Shown here: one piece after another, positions 7,675-14,788 of the stretch
How positions within the stretch are numbered: the stretch's first letter is position 1
Layout: every line of letters starts with the position of its first letter
Origin: Micavibrio sp. UBA7689
Lineage (GTDB): Bacteria > Pseudomonadota > Alphaproteobacteria > Micavibrionales > Micavibrionaceae
Direction: 5' to 3'
NCBI GenBank assembly: GCA_002482805.1
Contig: DLGR01000011.1
Coordinates: forward strand, 1 to 37,870
DNA length: 37,870 nucleotides
Position numbers and translations under genes: made by a program
Notes under the pieces: model-generated
What the model was told of the DNA's origin: nothing
Databases searched by the model: none
Seen by the model: only the letters and a program-made list of their open reading frames with translations

Positions 7675-8686
7675 TCGGCTCGGACGTCGCGTTGGCGGCT
7701 TTCTTTTTCAAGATCTCGGGCGCCGCTTTTTTGAGCAAGGCGACGGGACCGCGGCCCGACGGTTTTCCGTTTTTGGATGCTGAGGCCGTGTTGCTGTTTT
7801 TGCCGCCGTTGCCGAGTTTGGCACCGCCGACTTTCGTTCTGATCATGAGCAGATCAAGGAGGCGGGAAAGCGTCTCTTTGATGTCGGCACGTTTGACAAC
7901 CATATCGACCATCCCGTGATCGAGCAGATATTCGGCCGTCTGGAATTCCTTGGGCAGGGTTTCGCGGACCGTTTCCTCGATCACGCGGCGTCCGGCAAAA
8001 CCGATCATCGCGCCGGGTTCTGCCAGATGTATGTCCCCCACCATCGCGAAGGAGGCGGATACGCCGCCCGTGGTGGGATTGGTCAAAAGAACGATATAAG
8101 GAAGACCCTCTTCTTTCACCATATTGACCGCAACTATAGATCGCGGCATCTGCATGAGAGAAAGAGCGCCCTCTTGCATGCGCGCCCCGCCCGATGCGGG
8201 AATTACTATGAGAGCGGCATGGTCTTTGACGGCTGTTTCGGCGGCTTTGACAATACCTTCTCCGACGGCTGTACCCATTGATCCGCCCATAAAAGCGAAA
8301 TCAAACGCGGCGATGACGACTTTCTGGCCGCCGATTGTGCCACGCGCAATCTGGATGGCATCCAGTTCCCGGGTTTTGGCTTGGCTGGCCTTCAGACGGT
8401 CGGCGTATTTTTTGGAATCTTTGAATTTCAGCGGATCGTGCGGTACGGCGGGCGTTGGCACGCGTTCATATTTGCCTTCGTCGAACATAATGGCGAGGCG
8501 TTCTTTCACATCGATCGCGAGGTGGTTTCCGCAGTGGTAGCAGACATTGAGATTGGCTTTAAGTTCCTTGTGGAACAGCATGCCTTCACAGGCTTCGCAT
8601 TTCTGCCAGAGATTGTCCGGCACGTCTTTTTGCTCCCCCACGATGGAACGGATGCGGGGGCGGATAAAATTGGTCAGCCAGTTCAT
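7640..8686 (-). CDS. accD: Acetyl-CoA carboxylase carboxyltransferase beta subunit
   Basis: With AccA it transfers the carboxyl group from biotin to acetyl-CoA, the first step of fatty-acid synthesis. The four zinc cysteines are C30, C33, C49 and C52 (CEAC...CYHC). The crotonase-fold core contains ARGTIGGQKVVIAAFDFAFMGGSMG, IPASGGARMQEGALSLMQM and TNPTTGGVSASFAMVGDI. The core ends near residue 290 and is followed by a Lys/Ala/Ser-rich low-complexity tail of about 55 residues, probably disordered. A GAGGGATC ribosome site precedes the ATG. Upstream is a promoter-like TTGACT box, so accD-folC may be transcribed apart from the trp genes. Confidence 0.97.
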   Translation of the reverse strand: MNWLTNFIRPRIRSIVGEQKDVPDNLWQKCEACEGMLFHKELKANLNVCYHCGNHLAIDVKERLAIMFDEGKYERVPTPAVPHDPLKFKDSKKYADRLKASQAKTRELDAIQIARGTIGGQKVVIAAFDFAFMGGSMGTAVGEGIVKAAETAVKDHAALIVIPASGGARMQEGALSLMQMPRSIVAVNMVKEEGLPYIVLLTNPTTGGVSASFAMVGDIHLAEPGAMIGFAGRRVIEETVRETLPKEFQTAEYLLDHGMVDMVVKRADIKETLSRLLDLLMIRTKVGGAKLGNGGKNSNTASASKNGKPSGRGPVALLKKAAPEILKKKAANATSEPNAKPANKIASR

Positions 8687-8715
8687 AGATGTGATCCCTC
8701 TAAAATCAGGGCGGC

Positions 8716-8744
8716 ATTTAGCGCCTTGCAGTGCAAAAAGTCAA
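8716..8744 (-). promoter_or_regulatory. Putative promoter of accD-folC
   Basis: Minus-strand TTGACT (8739-8744), 17-base spacer, CTAAAT (8716-8721), ending 29 bases before the accD ATG. The -35 box is strong and the -10 weak. The 136-base gap to trpA holds no convincing terminator, so read-through from trpA is also possible. Confidence 0.4.
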
Positions 8745-8822
8745 GATTCGTGGCTTTCAGCAGGCCCAGTTATCCGCAAACCGCGAATATAGTATCTATT
8801 TGATTTATAATGGTAATTTGTC

Positions 8823-9623
8823 CTAAGCGGCCTTTTTGGCGGTGCGTACGGCCGAAGCCAGAGAAGCCGCCAATTCGCCCAATTTCTGGGCATTCGCGCC
8901 ATCCGCTATCGCCTGCACGAGGGCGGAGCCGACGACAACACCGTCCGCAATAGCGGCCATAGCGGAGGCATCGGAGGCTGTTTTGATGCCGAAACCCGCA
9001 ACAATCGGCAGGTCAGTTTTAGATCTCAGCGTGCTGATATGTATGCCTGCTTTGACGGGATCGGCGCTGGCCGTGCCCGTCACGCCCGCGATGGACACAT
9101 AATAGAGGAATCCGCTCGCGTTTTGAGCGATTTTAGCGGCGCGGTCGACGTCCGTGGTTGGGGTCAAAAGCCGGATAAAAGAAAGATTATTTTGCTGCGC
9201 TTTTGGAACGATTTCATCAGCCTCTTCCGGCGGGATGTCGACAACGATCAAACCGTCAACCCCCAAATTATTGCAATCATTGCAGAATTTATCTACGCCG
9301 TAGGCCAGCACGGGGTTGAAGTAGCCCATAAGGACGATAGGGGTATCAGAATTTTTGCTGCGGAATTGCTGCACAAAATTCAAAACCTCCTTTACGCCAA
9401 CCTTGTTGGCGAGGGCACGAAGGCCTGCCGCCTGAATGGCCGGACCGTCGGCCATGGGGTCCGTGAACGGCATGCCGATTTCAAGAATGTCGGCGTGTTT
9501 TGCGAGTTCATGCGCACATTCCAGGGAGCCCGCAATATCTGGATCCCCTGCCATGATATAGGTGATCAAAGCCTTGCGGTCGGCGGCTTTCAAGGCGGCG
9601 AATGTTTTGTCTATACGGTTCAT
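8823..9623 (-). CDS. trpA: Tryptophan synthase alpha subunit
   Basis: Cleaves indole-3-glycerol phosphate to indole and G3P, channelling indole to TrpB. The chosen ATG (9623, MNRIDKTFAALK) has an AGGAG site and gives 266 residues, the usual length; a longer open frame upstream is a shadow of the preceding gene. Catalytic Glu lies in DILEIGMPFTDPMADGP (conserved E-x-G-x-P-F-x-D-P), and Asp in LIVVDIPPEEA. The phosphate-binding segments YYVSIAGVTG and IVAGFGIKTASDA are intact. Its start overlaps the stop of the GyrI-like gene by four bases (ATGA), so it is translated by coupling to that inserted gene rather than directly to trpB. Confidence 0.97.
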   Translation of the reverse strand: MNRIDKTFAALKAADRKALITYIMAGDPDIAGSLECAHELAKHADILEIGMPFTDPMADGPAIQAAGLRALANKVGVKEVLNFVQQFRSKNSDTPIVLMGYFNPVLAYGVDKFCNDCNNLGVDGLIVVDIPPEEADEIVPKAQQNNLSFIRLLTPTTDVDRAAKIAQNASGFLYYVSIAGVTGTASADPVKAGIHISTLRSKTDLPIVAGFGIKTASDASAMAAIADGVVVGSALVQAIADGANAQKLGELAASLASAVRTAKKAA

Positions 9624-10114
9624 AGTTTTACTCCTACACAGACCAAAACCTCGTGCAAGCCTTCTTCGAAAAAGCGGGGGCCATAGATTTCGAGGTCGGC
9701 CACATAAGTGCGCTTGAGGTCGGACTTCCAGATACCTTCCCAAGTGTTAAGCAGGGCTTTGGGTTGTTCACCCCGTGCAGCAAAAATCGCGTAATCCGCG
9801 CTGGGCACATGGGTTTTGTGCAGACCTTCGGGCATATCGTTGGCGGCCCCTTTGATCTTGCAGCCGATGGTTACGCGGAAGGGTTTGGTGTAGTCGCCCT
9901 CATAATCGCTATAGACCGCATAGATGGTATTCTCGGTACGTCCTTCGATTTTGTGCAGCATATCCTCGGCCAGAAAGCGCTGCCACAGGCCGTTGATGCC
10001 TTCAGCGGCTTGGCCGTTTTCGTTTGTGGTAAGGATGCTGAGGCCCACAACATAGAAGCCCTGAAGGGCTTGGGCCTCTATTGTTTGCTTCGATTTCTTA
10101 GCCGATTCTGACAT
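9620..10114 (-). CDS. Stand-alone GyrI-like / effector-binding domain protein
   Basis: A 164-residue cytoplasmic protein made almost entirely of one effector-binding domain of the GyrI/AraC C-terminal (SOUL-like fold, Cass2-type) superfamily, with no DNA-binding domain. Supporting features are FYVVGLSILTTNENG at the start of the domain, the central IYAVYSDYEGDYTKPFRVTIG strand pair (split here after residue 20 by my quoting), then VPSADYAIFAARGEQPKAL, WEGIWKSDLKRTYVADLEIY and the terminal VLVCVGVKL. Such domains bind small, often hydrophobic or cationic ligands. It overlaps trpB by 17 bases and trpA by four, so it is locked into the trp operon. I know of no standard role for it there. A role in binding an indole-type intermediate or regulating the synthase is pure inference. 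Confidence 0.8.
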   Translation of the reverse strand: MSESAKKSKQTIEAQALQGFYVVGLSILTTNENGQAAEGINGLWQRFLAEDMLHKIEGRTENTIYAVYSDYEGDYTKPFRVTIGCKIKGAANDMPEGLHKTHVPSADYAIFAARGEQPKALLNTWEGIWKSDLKRTYVADLEIYGPRFFEEGLHEVLVCVGVKL

Positions 10115-11309
10115 TGAGTTTTTCTGCGACGGTGAAGATGTCCTTGTCGCCGCGACCGCACAAATTCATCACGATGATATGGTCTTTGGGCAAGGTCGGG
10201 GCCAGTTTGATGACATGGGCAAAGGCATGCGAAGGCTCTAGGGCGGGGATTATTCCCTCGAGCTTCGCCATAAGCTTGAAAGCTTCCAAAGCCTCGTCGT
10301 CCGTAACCGAGACATAGTTCACGCGTTTTTCATCATAGAGCCACGCATGCTCAGGCCCGATGCCGGGGTAATCAAGACCTGCGGAAATGGAATGGGCCTC
10401 GGTAATCTGGCCGTCCTCGTTTTGCAGGAAGTAAGATTTCATACCGTGCAGGACGCCCGGTTTGCCGCCCGAAAGCGAGGCCGCGTGTTTGTCCGTGTCT
10501 ACGCCGTGTCCGCCCGCTTCCACGCCGACCATGTTGACGGATTTGTCATCAAGGAAGGGATGGAATAATCCCATAGCGTTCGATCCCCCGCCGATACAGG
10601 CGACCAGAGTGTCCGGAAGACGTCCTTCTTTTTGCTGCATCTGGTCACGCAATTCGTTGCCGATGACGGACTGGAAATCACGCACCATTTCGGGGTATGG
10701 ATGCGGCCCTGCCACCGTGCCGATCAGGTAATATGTGTCGTGCACATTGGCCACCCAGTGTCGAAGGGCCTCGTTCATCGCGTCTTTTAATGTTGCGGAA
10801 CCCGAGGTGACGGGAATGACTTCCGCACCCAAAAGCTTCATGCGGAAAACGTTGGGTTTCTGCCGCTCTACATCTTCCGCACCCATGAAAACCGTGCAGG
10901 GAAGATCGAACAACGCGCATACGGTTGCCGTGGCCACGCCGTGCTGTCCCGCGCCTGTTTCCGCGATGATGCGGGTTTTGCCCATGCGTTTGGCGACAAG
11001 GATCTGGCCGAGGCAGTGATTGATTTTGTGCGCGCCGGTGTGGTTAAGTTCGTCACGCTTGAAATAGACTTTCGCCCCGCCCAAATGCTGCGTGGTTTTT
11101 GCTGCAAAATAAAGCGGAGAGGGGCGGCCGATATAATCGGCGGCGAGCGCGTGGAATTCCTCCCAGAATTTGTCGTCACCCCGAGCGGCATGCCATGCCT
11201 TTTCGACATCGAGGATCAAAGGCATAAGGGTTTCGGCGACGTAACGGCCGCCGTACGGGCCGAAATGGCCGTTTTCGTCGGGCTGGTTTTTGAAGGAATT
11301 GGCTTTCAT
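10098..11309 (-). CDS. trpB: Tryptophan synthase beta subunit
   Basis: PLP enzyme joining indole and serine to tryptophan. The 403 residues match the family. N-terminal GHFGPYGGRYVAETLMP, PLP lysine K95 in LNHTGAHKINH, catalytic Glu in IAETGAGQHG, the phosphate-binding glycine loop CIGGGSNAMG, and the HSISAGLDYPGIGPEHA region are all intact. It lies 14 bases after the MFS gene and overlaps the GyrI-like gene at its 3' end. No strong ribosome site is visible before the ATG, so translation may depend on the upstream gene. The separation of trpB from trpA by another gene is unusual, since the subunits form an alpha2-beta2 complex. Confidence 0.97.
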   Translation of the reverse strand: MKANSFKNQPDENGHFGPYGGRYVAETLMPLILDVEKAWHAARGDDKFWEEFHALAADYIGRPSPLYFAAKTTQHLGGAKVYFKRDELNHTGAHKINHCLGQILVAKRMGKTRIIAETGAGQHGVATATVCALFDLPCTVFMGAEDVERQKPNVFRMKLLGAEVIPVTSGSATLKDAMNEALRHWVANVHDTYYLIGTVAGPHPYPEMVRDFQSVIGNELRDQMQQKEGRLPDTLVACIGGGSNAMGLFHPFLDDKSVNMVGVEAGGHGVDTDKHAASLSGGKPGVLHGMKSYFLQNEDGQITEAHSISAGLDYPGIGPEHAWLYDEKRVNYVSVTDDEALEAFKLMAKLEGIIPALEPSHAFAHVIKLAPTLPKDHIIVMNLCGRGDKDIFTVAEKLNVRIG

Positions 11310-11323
11310 AGGGGGGTTATAGC

Positions 11324-12556
11324 TTAATTCTCTTCATAATAGTCAAGGTTTTTGCCGTGGGTTTCGGAAAGCAAATACCAGCTTGCCAGAGCGATGGCGA
11401 AGACCATCAGACTTACGATGGTCGCGGCGTTCAGGGCGCCATAGTGTTTCAAGCCCGCATAGGCCAGATTCATGGGAATGACCAAGGTGCGCGCGATATT
11501 GGGGACAGTTGTTGCCACGGTCGCGCGAATATTTGTGCCGAATTGCTCCGCCGCCCAGAACGCGCAGATCGTCCAAAGCCCGAAGACAAGCCCAAGAAGT
11601 CCGCAAGAAAGGTAAAACATGGGAACGGTTTGTGCGGGCCAGAGCAGATGTTTCATCACGGCAAGGAAGGAAAGAACCATAAAAATCAGTACTGCTTTTT
11701 TGCGGCTTTTTAAATATTCGCTCAAGGCTACGGCCGCAAAATCGGTGAAAAGTGCGACGGTAAAGCCGAGAGAAAGGGCTATGTTTACTTTAACCGTGTC
11801 CACGATCCCCGCATCTTTGGCGAATTCAGGAGAGAGGGACAGCAACACCTGTGTGACAAGTACCCCCGGTGTCATAATCAAAATAGCGGCCAGATAGCGG
11901 CGCAGCAATAATGGTTTTCTGAACAGCAGACCAAGCCCTCCGCGTGTTAGATCTTTGCCTTCCATTTTCGAATACATTCCGGATTCCGAGATGAGGACGC
12001 GCAACGCTAGCAAGACAAGGCCCATAGCGCCGCCTACCAAATAACATGTCCGCCATGGGAGAAGTTCGGCGATAACGCCCGCGGCCAAGCCGCCCAGAAA
12101 GCCCATACTGATAAAAACCATCACACCATATCCGCGGCGTTTGGCAGATAATCCTTCCGCAATAAGCGTAACGCCTGTGCCCAGTTCGCCCGCTAGCCCC
12201 ATGGCCGTGATAAATCTTGCCGCAGCATAGCTTTCAACATCCTGCACAAAAGAACAGGCGATGGAGCCAAGGGAATAAACCAGAATGGAAAGAAAAAGCG
12301 CGTTTTTACGTCCGTAACGGTCGCCTAGCACGCCCGAAATATAGGCGCCTATGATGATGCCTGCCGCCTGACAGTTCACGATGAACAATCCGCTTTGTGT
12401 AAGTGCGTCACCGGAAAGGCCGAGGTCGGTGAGGCTTTTCACCCGCAGCATCCCGAAAAGCAGGAAATCAAAGAAATCCACGAAATAGCCAAGACTTGTG
12501 ACAATCACAACCAGACTTAAGACACGGTTGGTAAGGGGTTGGGCTTGGTTAGTCAT
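11324..12556 (-). CDS. MFS transporter (MHS-like metabolite:H+ symporter)
   Basis: A 410-residue inner-membrane transporter with about 12 hydrophobic segments. The ATG at 12556 (MTNQAQPLTNRV) overlaps the trpF stop by four bases (ATGA). Seen are DFFDFLLFG in TM1, the MFS signature GVLGDRYGRKNALFL in the TM2-3 loop, RFITAMGLAGELGTGVTLIAE resembling the MHS-family TM4 motif, and a second RDR/K-type loop after SAKRRG. The C-terminus ends ETHGKNLDYYEEN, again typical of sugar/metabolite porters. The substrate cannot be read from sequence. The position between trpF and trpB suggests, but does not show, transport of an aromatic or indole-type compound or of a pyrimidine. Confidence 0.85.
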   Translation of the reverse strand: MTNQAQPLTNRVLSLVVIVTSLGYFVDFFDFLLFGMLRVKSLTDLGLSGDALTQSGLFIVNCQAAGIIIGAYISGVLGDRYGRKNALFLSILVYSLGSIACSFVQDVESYAAARFITAMGLAGELGTGVTLIAEGLSAKRRGYGVMVFISMGFLGGLAAGVIAELLPWRTCYLVGGAMGLVLLALRVLISESGMYSKMEGKDLTRGGLGLLFRKPLLLRRYLAAILIMTPGVLVTQVLLSLSPEFAKDAGIVDTVKVNIALSLGFTVALFTDFAAVALSEYLKSRKKAVLIFMVLSFLAVMKHLLWPAQTVPMFYLSCGLLGLVFGLWTICAFWAAEQFGTNIRATVATTVPNIARTLVIPMNLAYAGLKHYGALNAATIVSLMVFAIALASWYLLSETHGKNLDYYEEN

Positions 12557-13176
12557 CGAGCGGCCTTGGCATGCGTTATGAAAGCTTTGATCATGGCGGG
12601 GTCTTTTACGCCGCGCTCGGATTCCACGCCGCTGGACACGTCTACGGCGTTGGGTTTGAGTAGTTTTATGGCCTCCGCGACGTTGTCGGGTGTAAGTCCG
12701 CCTGCCAGCATCCATGGCTTGGGGCTTTTGAAATCTTTCAGAATGCTCCAATCAAATGTCTGACCGCTGCCGCCGTCGCCCGGGCGGTCAAGGAGCACCC
12801 AGCCCGCCTTTTTGAAAAGCTCGATTTGTTTAAGGTCTTCTTTGGAGGAAATCCCGAAGGATTTTATGACGGGTTTTTTATAACGATCGAAAAGCCCGGC
12901 GATGCGATCGGGTTTTTCAAAGCCGTGCATTTGAATGATATCAATGCGTACGTTTCCCAGAATCTCTTCGATCCTTTGGTTGCGCGCATCCACAAATAAG
13001 CCGACGATTTTGACAGAATCAGGAACATAGGAGGCAAGATACTTCGCTACTTCTGGTTCGACAAAGCGCGGCGATTTTGGATGAAAGTTAAGACCGACGA
13101 AATCGGCGCCGCCTTCTATCGCGGCGGTCATCGCATCGGGGGTTTTGATCCCGCATATTTTTACAAACGTACTCAT
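12553..13176 (-). CDS. trpF: Phosphoribosylanthranilate isomerase
   Basis: TIM-barrel enzyme of tryptophan synthesis converting PRA to CdRP. The protein is 207 residues. The catalytic cysteine is in FVKICGIKTPDA, and other conserved segments are GADFVGLNFHPKSPRFV, VGLFVDA, IIQMHGFE, the RPGDGGSGQTFDW phosphate/Asp region, LAGGLTPDNV and DVSSGVESERGVKD. Start and stop overlap pyrF and the MFS gene by four bases each, so all three are coupled. trpC, trpD and trpE are not in the window. Confidence 0.96.
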   Translation of the reverse strand: MSTFVKICGIKTPDAMTAAIEGGADFVGLNFHPKSPRFVEPEVAKYLASYVPDSVKIVGLFVDARNQRIEEILGNVRIDIIQMHGFEKPDRIAGLFDRYKKPVIKSFGISSKEDLKQIELFKKAGWVLLDRPGDGGSGQTFDWSILKDFKSPKPWMLAGGLTPDNVAEAIKLLKPNAVDVSSGVESERGVKDPAMIKAFITHAKAAR

Positions 13177-13877
13177 GCGGCGATCGATTCCAAAATATCC
13201 TTGGCCGCCTGTGCGGGGTTGCTCGCTCCTGTGATGGGGCGGCCTATCACAAGGTGGGTGGCACCCGCGTCGATGGCCTGTTTGGGCGTCATGACGCGCT
13301 TCTGATCACCTGCATCTGACCCTTCGGGACGTATGCCGGGCACCATCAAAATGAAGTCTTTGGGAAGGGCGTTTCGTAATTGTTTTACCTCGAGTGCAGA
13401 GCATACAACGCCATCGAGACCTGAGGCATGTGTGAGTTTCGCCAAACGCACCACCTGATCCTGCGCCGGTGTGAACTGACCCACTGTGTCAAGCGCGGAA
13501 TCGTTCAGACTCGTCAGCACGGTCACGGCCAAAAGCCTGGTTCTCGGCGGGCAAGACTTGTGCGCAGCCTGCATCATCTCAGATCCACCAGCCGCGTGGA
13601 CATTTAGAAACGCTACGTCCAAAGAGGCTATGGATTCAATCGCCGAGGCTACTGTATTCGGAATATCGTGATACTTCAGATCCAGAAAGAGCGACCCGCT
13701 GAACCCCTCATCGAGGATCGTTTGAACACCTTGTGGGCCGTGACGGTTGAAAAATTCGAGACCCAGTTTTATCCCACATCCGGCTTCCGAGATTGCCGCC
13801 GCGAGCTCTTTCGCTTTTCCCATATCCTTTGTATCGAGCGCACAGTAGACGATGGGGAGTCCGTTCGAAGCTTTCAT
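13173..13877 (-). CDS. pyrF: Orotidine 5'-phosphate decarboxylase
   Basis: Last step of UMP synthesis. The ATG at 13877 (MKASNGLPIVYC) gives 234 residues, the usual length; the longer open frame extends into lapA. The catalytic D-x-K-x-x-D motif is in FLDLKYHDIPNTV, and the phosphate-binding end is LVIGRPITGASNPAQAAKDI. The gene begins two bases after the lapA stop (TAATATG), which implies coupling. pyrF next to trpF is a familiar alphaproteobacterial arrangement. Confidence 0.96.
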   Translation of the reverse strand: MKASNGLPIVYCALDTKDMGKAKELAAAISEAGCGIKLGLEFFNRHGPQGVQTILDEGFSGSLFLDLKYHDIPNTVASAIESIASLDVAFLNVHAAGGSEMMQAAHKSCPPRTRLLAVTVLTSLNDSALDTVGQFTPAQDQVVRLAKLTHASGLDGVVCSALEVKQLRNALPKDFILMVPGIRPEGSDAGDQKRVMTPKQAIDAGATHLVIGRPITGASNPAQAAKDILESIAA

Positions 13878-13878
13878 A

Positions 13879-14226
13879 TTATGGTTTGTCCTTGAACGAA
13901 GAAGGGATGAGAGAATAGTTGTGCGGTGTGACAACCGGCTGATTGGCGTTGGCGATCTGTTTTTCCAGAGTCTTTATCTTCTTACGCTGGTCGGAACGCT
14001 CCTTACGCAGTCTCCCCATCGCTGCCCATGTCATAACAGAACCAAAAACAAATCCGAAAGCAACGGCTGCAAGTACGGGTACGTACACGGGAAGCGTCAC
14101 GGCATCTTTGAACGGATTGACCGTTACGGCCACGTCGACCTGATTGTAAAGCGCGAAAGCGATTGCCGCGATTATGAACGGCAAAGTGAGCAGCCACGCC
14201 AGGAGGGTAAAAAGGAAATCTTTCAT
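13879..14226 (-). CDS. lapA: LapA-domain (DUF1049-like) inner membrane protein
   Basis: About 115 residues from the ATG at 14226 (MKDFLFTLLAW); an ATG two codons upstream (14232) is equally possible. Two membrane spans (around residues 4-28 and 48-70: LPVYVPVLAAVAFGFVFGSV) flank a short periplasmic loop. A C-terminal basic coiled coil follows (RLRKERSDQRKKIKTLEKQI). This layout fits LapA, which with LapB controls lipopolysaccharide assembly in E. coli. The position between ihfB and pyrF/trpF is typical. Oddly, the start lies only 13-21 bases beyond a strong terminator hairpin and has no visible ribosome site. Confidence 0.75.
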   Translation of the reverse strand: MKDFLFTLLAWLLTLPFIIAAIAFALYNQVDVAVTVNPFKDAVTLPVYVPVLAAVAFGFVFGSVMTWAAMGRLRKERSDQRKKIKTLEKQIANANQPVVTPHNYSLIPSSFKDKP

Positions 14227-14246
14227 GGGCATGTTTTTAGCACGAA

Positions 14247-14274
14247 AAAAAAGCACCCGCGAAGGTGCTTTTTT
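14247..14274 (-). terminator. Rho-independent terminator after ihfB
   Basis: Eleven-base perfect stem (AAAAAAGCACC with GGTGCTTTTTT), six-base loop, and a run of eight T on the minus strand. It lies 35 bases after the ihfB stop and immediately before the lapA start, so the downstream operon must be fed by read-through or by a promoter inside or overlapping the hairpin. Confidence 0.85.
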
Positions 14275-14308
14275 GGAAATCTGGTTTTACAAACCGCTAA
14301 TGGCCCAA

Positions 14309-14611
14309 TCAATCGTCTTCGCCGTGGTCGGTGCCGCCGTTCAGGCGCTCGCGCAGGCCTTTGCCTGTTTTGAAGAAAGGAAGGCGTTTCGCCTCAACCT
14401 TCACCGTTTCGCCTGTTCTCGGGTTACGGCCAGTACGGGCATCACGGGATTTAACCGAGAAAGCGCCGAAGCCGCGGAGTTCGACCCGATCACCGCGCGC
14501 CAGTGCGGTGGTGATTTCATCGAATACCGTATCTACGATCTTTTCGACATCGCGCAGGAACAAATGCGGATTGCGTTCCGCCAGTTTCTGGATGAGTTCG
14601 GATTTGGTCAT
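14309..14611 (-). CDS. ihfB: Integration host factor beta subunit
   Basis: DNA-bending nucleoid protein acting as a heterodimer with IHF-alpha; among other jobs it assists sigma-54 promoters, and rpoN is in this window. One hundred residues. The HU/IHF fold is clear: MTKSELIQKLAERNPHLFLRD, the VELRGFGAFSVKSRDARTGR beta-arm region with the intercalating proline in RNPRTGE, then VKVEAKRLPFFKTGKGLRER. A GGAGACC ribosome region precedes the ATG. The leader contains an IHF-consensus site and an inverted repeat, pointing to autoregulation. Confidence 0.97.
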   Translation of the reverse strand: MTKSELIQKLAERNPHLFLRDVEKIVDTVFDEITTALARGDRVELRGFGAFSVKSRDARTGRNPRTGETVKVEAKRLPFFKTGKGLRERLNGGTDHGEDD

Positions 14612-14630
14612 GGCCTACCGGTCTCCTTCG

Positions 14631-14643
14631 TAATCTCTTGATA
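14631..14643 (-). promoter_or_regulatory. IHF-consensus site in the ihfB leader
   Basis: The minus-strand 13-mer TATCAAGAGATTA matches WATCAANNNNTTR exactly, 20 bases before the ihfB start. About one chance match per window of this size is expected, so the support comes from location. Confidence 0.4.
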
Positions 14644-14654
14644 TATAACCAGAA

Positions 14655-14679
14655 TGACGCAAAACAAGGGGTTGCGTCA
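14655..14679. repeat. 8-bp inverted repeat upstream of ihfB
   Basis: TGACGCAA (14655-14662) and TTGCGTCA (14672-14679) form a perfect inverted repeat with a nine-base spacer. On the minus strand the outer arm contains TTGACG, a plausible -35 box for ihfB, so the repeat could be an operator. Confidence 0.5.
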
Positions 14680-14744
14680 AGCAAAACATTGATAAAAAAG
14701 GGAAATCTCCCAAAACTGGCAGAATTCCATGGATTTTCGATGGA

Positions 14745-14767
14745 AAAACGGGCTTTCGGCCCGTTTT
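14745..14767. terminator. Rho-independent terminator downstream of the HAD gene
   Basis: Stem AAAACGGGC with GCCCGTTTT and a five-base TTTCG loop, flanked by A and T runs. It lies 22 bases after the HAD gene stop in the minus direction and separates it from ihfB. Confidence 0.8.
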
Positions 14768-14788
14768 CATGAAATTCGTTACTTGGAT

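Noticed and set aside
9624..9743. N-terminal extension of trpA
   Set aside because: It lies out of frame within the GyrI-like gene; the ATG at 9623 has the ribosome site and gives the normal TrpA length.
12557..12751. N-terminal extension of the MFS transporter
   Set aside because: The extra residues are an Arg-rich shadow of trpF; the ATGA overlap and first membrane span support the start at 12556.
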